Part shown: positions 47,646-60,499 of the stretch, in pieces
Layout of the letters: each line of letters opens with the position of its first letter
Numbering within the stretch: the first letter of the stretch is position 1
Made by a program: the position numbers and the translations under genes
Origin: Heterocephalus glaber
Lineage: Eukaryota; Chordata; Mammalia; Rodentia; Bathyergidae
Direction: 5' to 3'
Length of the DNA: 64,000 nucleotides
NCBI RefSeq assembly: GCF_000247695.1
Contig: NW_004624784.1
Coordinates: forward strand, 13,175,209 to 13,239,208
The notes under the pieces: generated by a model
The model's database searches: none
The model's input: only the letters and a program-made list of their open reading frames with translations
What the model was told of the DNA's origin: nothing

Positions 47646-48077
47646 GGCTTGTATTAAAGTTGCAATTATTACAGCTTCACAGTAATCCTGACATGTGACA
47701 GAAGCTTCCATCTTTTTTTCTCCTCTTCCTTCAGAAATGTACTCATTATTCTTGGGCTTTTGCTCTTATAAATTTTTGAATCTGTCAACATCATCCAATA
47801 CTAATGGGATTTTCATGAGAATTTCCTGGATCTATCTATCTACTGAACATGTGGAAAACTGACATGTTTCTGATCTTGAGTCTGCTGCCTATAAAGCAAT
47901 GTTTTTATTTTTAAGAAACTTTTCAATGTTCTCTAATAAAGTCCCATAACTGCTTTTATATATCTTGTGCATCTTCTGCTGATTCATTCACAAGTATCTT
48001 AGAATTTGTATTATGATTTAAAATATTATCTTTTGTGTTTTCTAATTTTGCTGGTAAAGAAAAAAGCAATTAATTTG

Positions 48078-48140
48078 GGAACTCAGGACCTTGTGCTTGC
48101 AAGGCAGGTGCAGTGCTGCTGAGCTAAATCCCTGGCCCAA
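48078..48140 (-). mobile_element. ID-type SINE fragment, minus orientation
   Basis: Complement of the ID body: 'aactcaggaccttgtgcttgcaaggc' pattern then 'gctgagctaaatccc'. Confidence 0.7.
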
Positions 48141-48374
48141 TTTGTATATATTCTTAAATCCAATAATCTTATTAAACTCTTATTTCTAATAATTTACCGA
48201 TAGATATCTTTAGATTTTCTTTAGACATATCACCTGTAAATGACAGAATATTGTTTCCTCTTTTTAATTATTACACTATTTATTTGTATTTCTTGTCTTA
48301 GTGCCTTAGTGCACTGGCTTAACTTCAAGTGAAACATAGGAAATGAGAATGAACACAACTGAATACTCACGCAG

Positions 48375-48376
<2 letters not shown>

Positions 48377-48410
<34 letters not shown>
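48377..48410. repeat. (CA)n microsatellite
   Basis: About 16 uninterrupted CA units. Confidence 0.97.
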
Positions 48411-48412
<2 letters not shown>

Positions 48413-48689
48413 AGTCTATTAATTTTAAATAGGGGCTCTTCTAATGTTTTGAAAGGTCCTCTATAACTCAGGCTTTCCAAGATGTTTCTGTTTTCTATTA
48501 ATTATGAGTAAGTGTTCTATGGCTATGGCTTTTCCATTTTTATTTTATCTATCAAGGAAATAAATATATGTGGATAAAGGATGAATTTGGTTTGTTCATA
48601 TTTTGCTTAGGATTTTTGCATTTATGTGCATGAGTGAGATCAGGCTGCAACTTCATTTTACTGTACTGACCTCACCTTGTTTTGGTATG

Positions 48690-49045
48690 GGATATGATTT
48701 GAATGTGTTTCCCAAAAGCTCATGTATTGGAATCTTAACCTCCAAAGTCTTACGTTAGTGATATTTGGAAGCAGGGCCTTTGAGAAGTAATTAGGGTTAG
48801 ATGAAATCATGTGGTTAGATTCCCTGTGATGGTATTAATTAATCTAGAAGAGGAAACACACACATGTCCTGTCTCATATGATGTCCTCTACCATTTTAGG
48901 ATGTAGCATGAAGGCCCTCACTAGATGCAGACACCATGCTTTCGGACTTCCCAGCCTCCAAAACCATGAGCTAAACAAACTTTTACTCTTTATAAATTAT
49001 CCAGTCTCAAGTGTTTTGTCACAACAATAGAAAACTGACTAAGTG
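48690..49045 (+). mobile_element. solo MaLR LTR (MST/MLT-like)
   Basis: Opens 'gatatgatttgaatgtgt', contains 'aaaccatgagctaaacaaac' and 'tttataaattatccagtctca', and ends 'agaaaactgactaa'. These are the standard landmarks of an ERVL-MaLR LTR in forward orientation. No internal sequence accompanies it. Confidence 0.8.
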
Positions 49046-50014
49046 AGGTTCATAGTCTCATGAACAGTTAATCCCTGGAACAGTTTACTCAAGGTTAGAC
49101 TAATCAGTCCTTTCAATGTCTGGTAGAACTAACCTGTAAAACCATTTGGGCTTAGTACTTTCTTTGTGGGCAGATTTTAAGTTGCCTATTCAATAAATTA
49201 ATGGTTATAGCACTCTTCAGATACTTATTTTTTTCTTGATATTCAGTGCATTTACCTTGACATTAAGAATTTTCTCTTTTCTGCTTTCAAATTTATTGCT
49301 ATAAAGTTGTTTATGGTTTTTTGTTATTGTCACTTTCATTTCTACTGGATTTGTAGAATGACCTCTTTTTCATCCCTAATATCCCTTATGATAATTCCTT
49401 TTTTTGTTTGATCAGTCTCACCAGAGGTTTATTTTATTTTATTAGTCTTTTATTATCCTTTTGGTCTTTGGGGATTTTATAGTAATCCTCTTGGTCTTAA
49501 ATTCTATTTTACTTTATACCTTTCTATGTAATTATGTGTCATGTGTAAATCTTAGAGACATCAGAGCTGGAGTTTTAAAAATACAACTTGACAGTCTCTA
49601 GTATTTGTCAAATTTACTCGTTTTATTGTGATTATTGATGACACTGGCCTGATTTTGGCTGTTTTTCCATATTTTCTTATGCTTATTTATTTTTTTTGTT
49701 TTTGCCTTTTTCTTTCTTCCATATTTTGCATTTAGTACTTTTTCCTTATTTACTTTCCCTTCTGGTTCAGAAATTGTGCAATCTGTTCCTAATCTTTTCA
49801 TGGTCACCTCTGGAGTTTGTGTATTCAACAAAGATTTTTAAGTCTTAAGAGTTTATTAATAGCTCTCACTCTTCAACTCTCTTTTCTTCCTCTTGTGGCG
49901 GTGGCGGCTGCAGCGGCATTGTTGTTGCCGTTCTTCTTTATCTTTTCTCCCTCACCCTCCTCCTTATCCTTCTTCTTCTTCCTCTTGCTGCCATGTTTCA
50001 AGGACAATCAGGCA

Positions 50015-50295
50015 CCCCTCTAGAAAGACTCACGTGGCAAAAATTTAAGGACACCTCAGTTTAAAAACTCTGCTAGGAACCACACAAGTGAGGTTGGAAG
50101 AAGATCTGCCTGTGACCATGTGACTGCCACCCTGGCTGACAGCTTGACTGAGTTTCTTTAAAAACCTTGAGCTAGAACCACCCAGCTAAGCTTCTTCCTG
50201 ATTCCTGACCCTCAGAAATTGTGTGAAATGGACATCTGTTGTTTTAAGATGCTGTGCTGGGAGTAATTTATTATGCTGCAATAGATAACAGATAT
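50015..50295 (+). mobile_element. MLT1-type LTR remnant
   Basis: The end is diagnostic: 'tgttgttttaagatgctgtg' then 'taatttattatgctgcaatag' and 'ataacaga'. Upstream sequence carries the MLT1 'ctgtgaccatgtgactgcc' type block. Confidence 0.65.
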
Positions 50296-50329
50296 ATTTA
50301 CTAAGTGATTTGTTTACCATTCTTTTTTT

Positions 50330-50405
50330 TCCTTTCCTTTTTCTTTTTTTTTTTTTGGTACCAGGGATCAAACTTGGGACCTTGTGCTTGTGAGGCCGCC
50401 ATTCT
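50330..50405 (-). mobile_element. ID-type SINE, minus orientation
   Basis: T-rich tract then 'ggtaccagggatcaaacttg' and 'ggaccttgtgcttgtgaggc', the complement of an ID element with its A tail. Confidence 0.8.
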
Positions 50406-50544
50406 CTTTTAATCTCAGCCATCCTTAACCATTTCCCATATTTCTAAAGACTATCTTTTATAAGTTTCTTTAATGAAGACTTATTCTAAACAGTTGTAAA
50501 CTGTTTTTGTACTTCTGAAAATGTTTTCATGTTACCTCTGTAGT

Positions 50545-51125
50545 GCACAGATCCTAAGGAGGACAGACATCCCCAATAATTCCAACCTTCTAGAGCTCAA
50601 GCCTTTGTATGACCTCCTGCCCTTTAATGCAGTGAGAATGGCCAACTTGCTTCTAGTCAACAGAATATGGCAAAGGTCATGTGATGTCACACAAATTCTG
50701 GTATTATGTTACAAAAGCCCTAGTCTTAGCAAACTGGAACCAGAGAACTTTCTCTCTTGCTGGTTTGAAAAAAGCCACCATGTTGTGAGAAGACCAATGA
50801 AGAAAAGCACAAGGCAAGGAATTGTGGGAAGCCCCTAGCAACTGAGAGGAAGCAGCCTTTGACTAATAGCCAACAAGAAAATTAGGGCCTCTCTCATTAT
50901 CAGAGATTAATTCTACCAGCAACCTGAAGTAGGCTGGAAGCAGAGCTTTCCCCAGTCAATCCTTGTATGAGTCCAAAACCTAGATTGTAGCTTGATGAGA
51001 CTAGAAGAAAAAACCCAGCTAAGCTGTGTTAGACCTCTGATACAAAGAAGCCATGATATAATAAATGTGTGTTGTTTTAAGCTTCTAAGTTTGTAATAAT
51101 TTGTTATACAGCAATAAACTAACAC
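50545..51125 (+). mobile_element. MLT1-type LTR
   Basis: Ends 'gtgttgttttaagcttctaag' then 'taatttgttatacagcaataa' and 'actaacac', the MLT1 3' terminus. Internal 'gagaactttctctcttgctgg' also fits. Two MLT1-like LTRs lie within 600 bp in the same orientation, but nothing retroviral is left between them. Confidence 0.7.
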
Positions 51126-51375
51126 AAATCTATCCTTAGAAGGTAGTTTGGTCATGTATATAATTACAGGTTTATAATCATTTTTCCTTCACATTTGGAA
51201 GATGTTATTCACTGCTTTTCATGATTGCTGATTCCATGATCCATGATTGCTGTTGAAAAGTCTGCCACTTTAATCCCTTACAAATGTCCTTTCTATCTTT
51301 TCTCTCTGCCTTTTAATTTGTCCTTATGTTCTGAGTTTCATTAGATAAATGTCTGTATACATTTATTTTTATGTA

Positions 51376-51761
51376 CAGTAGTCCTTGCCTTACAAATGAG
51401 CTCCACTCCAGGAGAAAATTCATAAACTGGATTCATTTCTAAGTCTAATAATGTGAGTCTTATATACCTTTGGCACAAATATACAACATATATTGCTTGT
51501 GCTTCTTAGCAGTCCCCTCCACATCACCACTGCTTTTCCTCATGCTTCAGGACATCCTGGGCTCTGACTGAGCACTGTGCTACTGTACACTATCACACTG
51601 TACAGTAAGCACACAGCAGCACAACTGTGATGACGTCTGGCAGACACGGGAGCTACTTCTGTGATTTGTTCACATCTACACATGTTCATAATGGTAATGT
51701 AACATCTGTTTGTATCTGTTAAAGTTTGAAACTTGAATGTTCATAAATTGGGGACTTACTG
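51376..51761. mobile_element. non-autonomous Tigger/pogo-like DNA transposon
   Basis: Ends are inverted: CAGTAGTCC at 51376 and, in complement, CAGTAAGTCC ending at 51761. Both are flanked by TA, the target duplication of this superfamily. About 386 bp with no coding capacity. Confidence 0.7.
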
Positions 51762-51847
51762 TATTCTCTTGTGTCTCCTTTATGGCAGACTCTTCCCATT
51801 TCATAATTATGAAAAACTCTCAGCTATTAACTTCAAATACTGCCTGT

Positions 51848-52660
51848 GATGGTTCATTGATTGTGTCAACTTGAGTAAATAAATCCCAACTAAATTGGCT
51901 CAGCATAGTTCTGGGTGTGGAAGACCCATCCTAGGGAGGATTATCGCCAAAATCATACAAAAGAGACACAAGGAAGGAAGGATTGTATCTGTCTCCTTCA
52001 GAGGAGCTCTAGTCTTCATTTTTACCTTGGATGTCATCTCCTGGCTTTTAGTGCAGACCCTCCAGCCTCCAGCACTGACCCTTCAGCCTTCTGGCGTAGA
52101 TTCTTCAGCCTCCTGATACAGACTCACATGGGACACTACACAGAGCTTTAAGGCTTTGACTGGATCCTTTGGATCCCCAGTGCACAGACTAACCCTCTGC
52201 ACTCTTCCATACCTGACTCTGTGGGTGGCCATCATAAGTCAATCTGTAAATTCTCATATAGTTGTATATCTTGAATTATATTTCTCTAGTGTATCAATTA
52301 GTGCTTACCAGAGAAATAGATATAAGATATGCAACTATATGAGAATTTACAAGGTTGGTTTACAATGGCCAACCACAGTTGGATGTGAAAGGGTGCAGAG
52401 GGTCTGTCTGCACACTAGCGATCCAAAGGATCTAGTTGAAGGTCCTGAGGTCACTGAAGTGTTCCATGTGAATCCGTATCAGGAAGTCGACGGATTGGCG
52501 ATGGAAGGCTGAAGAGTCTATGCCAGAAAGCTGAAGTATCTGCACCAAAAGCTAAAGAGTCTGTGCTAGAAGCCAAGAGATGACATCCAAGTTGAAGGCA
52601 AAGACTGAGCTCCTCTGAAGAAACAGAAGCAGATCTGTCCTTCTTCATACTGACAGACAC
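51848..52660. mobile_element. two LTR-like copies in inverted, tail-to-tail arrangement (long palindrome)
   Basis: The left copy opens 'tgatggttcattgattgtgtc' at 51848 and runs to about 52290; a second, shortened copy in reverse complement occupies about 52300-52640. For example CTTCAGAGGAGCTC (51996-52009) pairs with 52607-52620, and 'aaattctcatatagttg' pairs with 'caactatatgagaattt'. Likely an ERVL-type LTR family, unassigned by eye. Confidence 0.75.
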
Positions 52661-52739
52661 ATTGCCTTTTCTCCATTCTATTTTCTCTTTATAATACAAT
52701 GATTAGAAATATGTTAAATATCATCTTATTCTCCATTTC

Positions 52740-53300
52740 ACTTAACTGCTTTCAGTTTTCATTTCCTTTTTCTGTGCTACATGCTGGGTAATTGTTTCAG
52801 ATTTATTTTCTATTTGCATTTCTCCTTTTAACTGTTTAACTATTGTTTAATCGATCCATTTAATTTTTTATTTCAATGATTATATTATTTATTTCAAAAT
52901 GCTGTTTGGCTTGGTCATTTGATTAGTCTTTGTTGCCTGTTCATTTATATGATTCCATTTTATTTCCTTAAACACTTTCTATATAGTTATTTCATATTCT
53001 ATTTCTGATAATTCCAAAATCTTAAATGCTTAGGGGTCCAAATCTATTTATTGCATCTGTGCCTTTCAAACATACTGACTTGGTTTTTCCTGTGTTTAGT
53101 AATCTTTGAGGTGAACTCATGTTTGCTAGATTTTAATCTGTAGGATACTGACAGTCCTAAGATGATATACTTTTCTCCAAGAGAGAATTTTATTTGCTTT
53201 TTCATGGAGACTAAGGGTGGCAGATACCACCTCAAGGTCACTTATCCCCTTTCAAGGCTCCTGAGCTTAATATGAGGGTTTCAGGTTTGGCTTCACAGCC
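52740..53300 (-). mobile_element. probable old LINE-1 fragment
   Basis: T-rich sequence with 'catgctgggtaattgtttcag' and 'atttcaatgattatattattt' patterns common in complements of ancient L1 5' regions. Boundaries are approximate. Confidence 0.4.
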
Positions 53301-53457
53301 TTGCTGTGCCCAGTGATTATTAGTTTGCAAAATGTAGTGATGTCAATTAGTATTCATTCTAAGAGCAATTCTACTTTAATTGTTTACATTTCACATAATC
53401 CAGTGTTACTTTTATATTATGGGGTTTTAGTTTTCTAGGTTTGTTGGTGGTGATGGT

Positions 53458-53862
53458 GGTTTGGTTTCTGGTTGTTGTGGCTTCTGTCTGGATGTCCCCC
53501 CAAAGCCTCATGAAGTCTTTTTCGAAGGTAGCTAAATCTGGAATATGTGATGCTAGGATTAAGGGTGTGTGATTACTAAACCACTACACATTCGTGATTG
53601 GTTTGGCACCACCCTAATCCCAGTAGTCTGAATAAGATAAAAGGAGCAAAAAGACACTGTTAAGGTCCCTCGTTACCTCTGCTACCTTGTGTGTGCCATG
53701 TAGTTTCTCTTCTGTGATGCCTGTCTGCCATCCCTGTCTTGGAGCCAGCCAATTAGGGACGGAAAGCTCTACAAACTGTGAGCTAAATAAACCCTTTTCC
53801 CCTTTAACTTTGGAGGTCGGATATTTTGTCTCAACAACAAGAGAAAAGTAACTAACACACTG
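53458..53862 (+). mobile_element. solo MaLR LTR (ORR1/MT-like)
   Basis: Contains 'actgtgagctaaataaaccc' followed by 'tattttgtctcaacaacaag' and ends 'aaagtaactaacaca'. Standard rodent MaLR terminus in forward orientation; no internal sequence. Confidence 0.75.
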
Positions 53863-53967
53863 GTTAAGCAGTGTTCAGTATGTGAAAAGAAGTGGCGACT
53901 AATAACTGGGTATTTTCCTTCCTTCTTGTAACCCCAGCTCTATGATAACAGATCTGTGACCAATTAT

Positions 53968-54100
53968 CTTTTCTTTGAGATGGAGTCTCACTATATTCCC
54001 CAGGCCGGCCTCAAACTTGTGGCCTCAAGCAATCACACCCCTCATCCCCAGCCTCCCAAGCAGCTTGGACTGCAGGTGCATGACACCGTACCTGGCTCAG
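53968..54100 (-). mobile_element. B1-type (7SL-derived) SINE, minus orientation
   Basis: Reads 'gagatggagtctcactatat', 'aggccggcctcaaacttgtgg', 'ctcccaagcagcttggactg', the complement of a 7SL-derived SINE. Confidence 0.85.
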
Positions 54101-54199
54101 GGATCAAATATTTTATAGTTCCTTCAATTATTGAGGCAATCATACTGTCCTAAATACATTTTTCAAAGTATGAAATAAAATAAGTTTATGTACTTGATA

Positions 54200-57187
54200 T
54201 GTATGAAATCCCTTTCCTTCCTTCTTTCCTTTTCTTCCTTCAGTTAAATTTATTGCCATCTCCAAGACAAGGGTATGTCTACAAATTACATATTCAAATT
54301 ATATCTGGTCCTTGTGCACACAGTGAAGAGAATGGACTCAGTATCTGGAGGATGAAAATGGACATTAAAGGCCTTCAAATCCTAGGGACCTTGGTATGAA
54401 TGTTGGATACAAAGTGCCAGAGGGAAGGAAACATGGGCTAGCTTTCCCAGCTCTAGCCAGCAGAAGTGATAATAGGCTATCAGCCACCTCCTGGAGTAGG
54501 AAATGCACATGTCAAGGATCCAAGGCCACTAGACACAGTGGTTGGGACCTCAGGATGCTGCTGTGCCTTCCCCTATCCCCTGACAATCACCTCCTCAGAT
54601 GCTCAGGTTCAGTTCCACAAACAGTGAATTTCTAGAAAGGGCCACACTATTCTGGGTCTGCAAGAGATAAATAGGTGAACAAGATTCAGCCTTAGCTACC
54701 AAGGACAGGCAGGATTTGGCAGCAAAGTTTGGGGAGGACTTCCCAAGAGGTAGAGACTACACATAGCTAAAGTCCATAGGAACACAGAGAAAAGGAGCCA
54801 GGAGGAGGGGAACCTAGAAGTTTCCATTGAGAAGTTAATATTTCAGCTGAACTTTGAATGTAGGACAAGATTTTCATAGACAGGACTGAGAAGAGAGAAA
54901 GGAAGGGCAGCCTGGCACAACCAAGAGCACAAACACAGGCAATGGGAGGGGGAAATGGAAAGAAGCAATGACAAATAGTATTCAGTTCAAGTTCAAATTC
55001 AGTTCATATAGTCACATATTCAAGTTGAACCTCAAGACATTTCACTCAGTAGTAGTAGTAGTAGTAGTAAAGGAGCTTCCTTAAGGGGCCCTGAATGAGG
55101 TTGAGCAGGTGAGAGGGCTTCATCCACTAAAAATGTCTGCACAGTGTAAGAGAAGGCTGTGCCAGAAACCCACCAAGTAGTTCTCATTCCCAGTAAAAGA
55201 CACCTTCCAAAACAGTGATAATCCAGTCTGCGTGAAGCAGGATGAGTTGTTGATAAGAATCCTAAGATGGTTGGAATCAGACTGTGGAGAACTGTAAGCA
55301 TCAAGCTAAAAAGTTAAGACCTGTCTGTACTCTAAAGAAAGCATTTCAGGTCACAGTGTGCTGAAAGAAATACTGTCATAGATTTGAAAAGTAATCCACT
55401 CTCCACCCCTTTAAACTGCTGCCAAGGCTCAGCTCCACCAGCCACACCTCAGCCCTAGTCTCCTCCTGGTGTCTCTTGGCTCCTAAACCTATGTTGAAAA
55501 CTCTCATCAGTGATACAGATGGCACTGGCTAGGAGTTGAGGGGCCAAGCACATACACAGAGCTTTGAGGTGACACAGAATGCCTTTGTCTCTGCTGAACC
55601 AAGAAACTCTATCTCAATTTCCCTCACTCCCACACAGCCCTTCTGTATCCCCATCCTCCTCCTTTCCACACATTCCTTTCTCCCTGCTTCCAAGAAGGAA
55701 ACTGGAGGGCTTGGAGCTGGCTGGGACAGGGAGGTAAAGAGGTGGTAGAAATTATAAATCTTATTTCTAGGCCACAGAGTTTATAGAGCAGGTAGGAGAG
55801 TAGAGGGAGAAATCTTTAGGTGAGGGAAAAGCAGGGCAGAACTTAGTAGGGCTGGGAGAGGGGGCTTGGAAATGTTCCTTGAGTCTCAGTGTGCATGCAA
55901 GGGGGAAGGCCTCATGCTGAGACCTTGGACCCCTGTCCAGGACCCTACACATCTGGTTTGATGAAACAGGGCATCCAAGATGTCACTGTTGCTGGAGTGG
56001 GGGACTCAATGCCTCCATTTCTATAATTGTAGGTCATTTAGATCATTCTGTTTGAAAGACAGACCCAATCCCATTGGCTTCCTCTACAGGACATGGTGAG
56101 GAGGAATCTGGCCTCCACTCACACCCTCATTTATCTCTACATGGGCAAACAGCTGACATTTCAGCTGGCAGCAGCACTTCCACATTAATTTTCTTCTCCC
56201 AATGTCCTGCCATTTTTGCAGGGCCTGCTGCATGTGCGAACGTAATCAGAAAAGTTTCTCTGGTGATTATCTTTCCATACTGAGTCACATAATTTCACTT
56301 AATTGCTGGGTAAAAGCTGCTTGGAAAAAGAAGCCACTGGTTGATGATATAGCAACATGCTGTATTATTTGAGTCCATGCAGCAGGGAGGTAGATCCAAA
56401 TACCCAGTTCTATTGTGACAATAACTCAGAAACAACCTTCCTTTAAGAGGCAGAGGCTCCAAATTACAGTGAAACTTCATTATCCCGTGTGCATGCCTTC
56501 CTCTCCTGCTCCCGAAGCCTCGCTAGCCTTCCCCCAGGGCACCTGCTTGCCTTTCTGCAGGCTTAGCCCATGGACAATATGCCCAGGCACCATATGGCCG
56601 AGGTCCTAGGAGGATGCCCCAAAGAGAGATGAGGCCCCTACTCCCAACATACCCAAAGGACTCTTTCTTAGGGTCACAGAATGTCTGGGCCCCATGGATT
56701 AGGCTAACTGGTTACCCAAAGCTATTATTATAAGTTGGGGGGATATGATTTAGTCGATGGTGTCTTTACATTTTTGCAACAAAGATGGTGTTGAAAGATT
56801 TCACTGTGTATAAATAGAGTATAGCCAAGATGTAAGATTTAGCAGATGGACCTGGCATCACAGAATGCCAGAGTGGGTTAGAATGACTGAGATGAAGGCT
56901 CTGACTTTCATTTGAGACAACTGAGTCCCAGAGAAAGAAGCTAATCTGATTCATCTAGTCAGTCAGTTGCAGGGCCCGGCCCAGGACACTGGCCTCCACT
57001 CCTGCCTGCTGCTTTGATGTGCTTGGGTTAGCAGGCTGTCACACCAGGACTGGCGAAGCAATAGCTGAGGACACCTGGGGCAGCCCTGCAGGAGCCAGGT
57101 TAGAAGAAAAGGCCCTGCAGAGATGGGTGTTGGCTGGGCAGAGAGGGAGAGGAGGAAAGGAATGGGTGGGCAGGCTCCTCTGTTTAA
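54200..57187. other. unique-looking FXYD6 intron sequence
   Basis: No exon, repeat family or regulatory signature could be assigned apart from a (AGT)7 run at 55048-55068. The open frames present are short and random in composition. Confidence 0.5.
55048..55068. repeat. (AGT)7 microsatellite
   Basis: Seven tandem AGT units. Confidence 0.95.
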
Positions 57188-57306
57188 AAGATGACCTTTT
57201 TACTTTTTTTTTTTTTTTTGATACTGGGGATCGAACTCAGGACCTTGCACTTTCGAGGCAGGTGGCAGCACCACTGAGCTAAATCCCAGCCCAGAAGATG
57301 ACCTTT
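57188..57306 (-). mobile_element. ID-type SINE, minus orientation, with target-site duplication
   Basis: T tract, then 'gatactggggatcgaactca', 'ggaccttgcac' and 'ccactgagctaaatccc', the complement of an ID element. Perfect 12-bp duplication AAGATGACCTTT at 57188-57199 and 57295-57306. Confidence 0.92.
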
Positions 57307-60300
57307 GATTGGAATACAAGGGGGTGTGCTGGTTTCAGGGACAGGGAGAGATGGAATCATATCTAGAAAGGGCTTCTAGAAGGCACAGCACCCAGCTCCT
57401 CACTCTCACACAGGGTAGCAAGGCTAAGGAGGCCTCCAAAAGCCTTTGGGGCCAGTCTCTTGCCTCTGAAATGTTTTGCTCAACACCAATAGATCAGACC
57501 ACCCTCCCCCTACCCTTTCCCCCAATAGTAAGACTTAGTGATGTCTTGGGGATATAAAGATTTCACCCCTCCATAGTACATCTGTGCCAGTTTTAGCCCT
57601 GGGCATCATCATCGCCTGTTGCCATCATCAGCCTGGCCTTACACTATTCACATCCATACTACATAACAGCCACCTGCACCATGCCGTGCAGCTGGGATGA
57701 TGGCAAAGGCCTGTGCCCACTGCCTATGAGCTTGCCTGTGACAGTGAGACTCCATGCCTTCTGAAGGCCCTTTCTTAACATCAGACCCATCTTCTAGGGA
57801 AAGCACAGGTGCCGGGTTCCACACTTCAGGCCTGCTCTGTCTGCCTCCCTGGTTGGTGGAGAGTGGGTAGTTTTCTGCTGTGAGCGGCCACCCAGACTGG
57901 GGGAGGGCGCCCACCCACTTGGTGGCTGAGGGCTTGGCCACCTACACTGTGGCTCTTCAGGGGACCCCACCACCACTATCACTGCTATCCCACTTGTTTC
58001 TACCCAGCCCCGGCTGCCAGGAACTGCCTGAGGGGGCCAGATGAGCTCTGCAAACATGGCCACAGAGAAAGAAAAGGAGCTCCTGCCAACCAAACTCCCC
58101 AACATCTCCATCTTCATGCATATTCACGAGAAGGGGCCAGAAGGAGGCATCCTGCCTGCCAGCTCACCCCACTGGGAATTTATGCTCCCTCCTTGGACAG
58201 ACAGCAGCTTACTCAGGAGGGTGACTTTTTTTTTTAACAGATTACAGGCTTGGGCACCTGATTAGGTAAGGGTGGGCACATGGGGCAGGCAGAGCAGCCA
58301 ATCCATCTCCCCGTCCACTTTGCAAGGCCATTCTAAAGGTCAAGTGAGACAACACAGGTGAAAGTTCTTTGTAAACTATAAGCTCTGTAACGATAAATTT
58401 ATGAGGCATTCACGCATTACCAGGTCCTAGTTTAAGTGGTTTACTCATTCAATTCTTACAGTAGTCCCAGAAATTGGCCATTATACAGACATGATCATTT
58501 CCATTATACAGATAGGTAAACTGAGGCCAGGTAGATTTAGTCATTTGCTCAAAGTCCCAGAGCCAGAAAGTAGCAGAACCCAGATTCAAAATCAAGCGCC
58601 CTGGCCCCACTCGGTTGGAAACACTCAGCTCTCCTGCCTCCCTGTAGCTTTGTGGCCTGAAACAAGTTACTTAACCTCTCTGAGCCAATTGTAAAATGGG
58701 AACAATACTATGCAACTCAGGGGTGCTAAGGATTGGGTGAAAGGGGCTTTGTGTGGGACAGTTATTGTCTGATTGCCCCACTTGTCCCTGCTTCTGTGAC
58801 TGCCATCTCCTACTGGAAGCCTCTTCTTTCTTGACCGCAGCCGGTGGTTTCAGGTGGCTAACACCCAGCCCTCCCTGGTAGCTAAAAGGACGAATAGGAA
58901 ACTTCAGTATCCCCCACCTAGGGTTTCCATGTGAGAACCTAGGAAGGAAGAGACAGAGAAGCCGAGCTGTGATAGACAGAGTGGAGAGGTTTCTGGGGTC
59001 AGAGTCAGGCAGTAGTAGCAAGCAGGAATTGGACAGGAGGGAGAAGCAGAGGAGGGACAGGGAAAGGATCCAGGTGGGCATCAGGCCTGCCCTTCCTACA
59101 GTTCAGCTCAGTGAGCTGATGATAGTCTGTGCCTTGCCTAATGAGAAGGGCTCTCTTTTGGCCACCTGCAGAGAGGAGAGACAGGGTGTGAGCACAACAC
59201 CCAGCAAACAGCAATGGTTCTCCTTTTCACTGTTACAGTTCCCCAGCTCTGTCCTCAGCCTCCTCCTTCATTTTCTACCTTTTCCTGGAAAAGAGGGAAG
59301 TGAAACAGAGGCAGAGGCCCAGGAAAGGACCCCAGTGACCTCCCATCTTTTCCTTCCCTTCCTCCTCTTGGTGCCCTCTACCCACTGGGAGGCTCCTGTG
59401 TCCCATGAGACACAGGCACAGGGGAGGCTTCAGCCCATGGCCGGCACAAGCTCCCCTGGCCACTGCCTTCTCCCGCCCCAAGATCCACAACCAAGTCATT
59501 CAGGGCCACATCCAGGTGGCATAATGACAGTGTGCCTTCCGGGGAGAAGCAGAGGACAGTGACAATGACCAAGAAAGCCCCCCAAAGAGGCACACAAGCA
59601 AGACAGAGGACATGACACACAGGCAGGAAACCCCAGGAGAAGTGAAATTGAAAGGGGAGATGCCCAAAGAGAAGCAGGAGAAAGGCCAGCAAAGGGACAA
59701 CAGGTTACAAGATGGCACAGGGGTGGCCCAGAGACAATGCCCCCACCAAAAATTGTCAGAAAAGTGGAAAGGAAAGACACAGAGGGAGAAGCAAAGAGAG
59801 GTGGAGCTCGCAAAGGAAAAAGAAAATCTTCCTGAGAGTAACCATCAGATAAGCCTCTTCACTGTCCCCCAGAGCAAGGTCCTGGCCCACAAACACTTGG
59901 CTGCTCGAGTGGCTTCCCCTTGGTCCCTGCACTCCCTGGTCACACTAATCCTCCAAAGAGCAGAGAAAGGAAAACCCTCCCAGATGGAGTCTGTAAATGA
60001 AAAGCCAACAAGCAGCTGCAGTCCCAAGGGGAAATGACTCACATTGCTCCCCAGCTGCATAGTGGCTGCCCTGTGGAGGGCAGCGTCTCTGCTGGACAGA
60101 GGCCAGGAGCCTACAGAGCCCGAGCCAGAGGCCCAGGCTTTGAGGTCCTCAGGTATCACTCTAGTCAGCATTCCCAATCTTCCTCCTCCAAAGAAAAGCC
60201 ACTGCTGCCCATGAGAGCCCCCTCAGGGTGTCTAAGAGGGCTGGCCCCTGGGATACACAGGCAAGGCCACGAGGACTTCTGTACAACTAGAAGGCAGTTC

Positions 60301-60470
60301 CTAATGTGGCCCCAGTCCTCCTGCCTCCAGGGCAAATTGCATCAGGAATAGGACTCTTTTCCCTCAGCCATGGACCTCCCAGTGTCCTTATGGCTGTCAA
60401 AAGGGGTGCAACTGTGTTAGCATGTTCCATACCCCATAAGGCACCTGTTTCCTCTCATGTTGGTTGAGGC
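57307..60470. other. FXYD6 intron sequence with MIR remnant, no gene seen
   Basis: A clear MIR remnant lies at about 58420-58600 ('cagataggtaaactgaggcc', 'tcccagagccagaaagtagc'). Open frames at 58969-59562 and 59612-60037 are the longest but have no domain, no splice context and charged low-complexity composition. Confidence 0.55.
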
Positions 60471-60499
60471 AATGATGATACTGATAATGATGGTAGTGG

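Larger units (their letters stand above)
45235..49800 (-). mobile_element. old LINE-1 (L1M-type) remains, minus orientation, interrupted by younger insertions
   Basis: Blocks at about 45235-45520, 45680-46950, 47650-48680 and 49060-49560 read as the complement of L1 ORF2 3' portion and 3' region (for example the 'cctgtcagtggacatgtgg' and 'gttgatatttgtctgaaat' stretches). All frames are broken. A B1 SINE, a Tigger element, an AT run, a CA run, an ID fragment and a MaLR LTR sit within it. Confidence 0.6.

Noticed and set aside
58969..59562. 197-codon plus-strand frame
   Set aside because: No family features; composition follows the local nucleotide bias.
59612..60037. Lys/Glu-rich 141-codon frame
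   Set aside because: Charged, low-complexity purine-rich sequence with no homologue I recognise, no flanking splice sites and no promoter.
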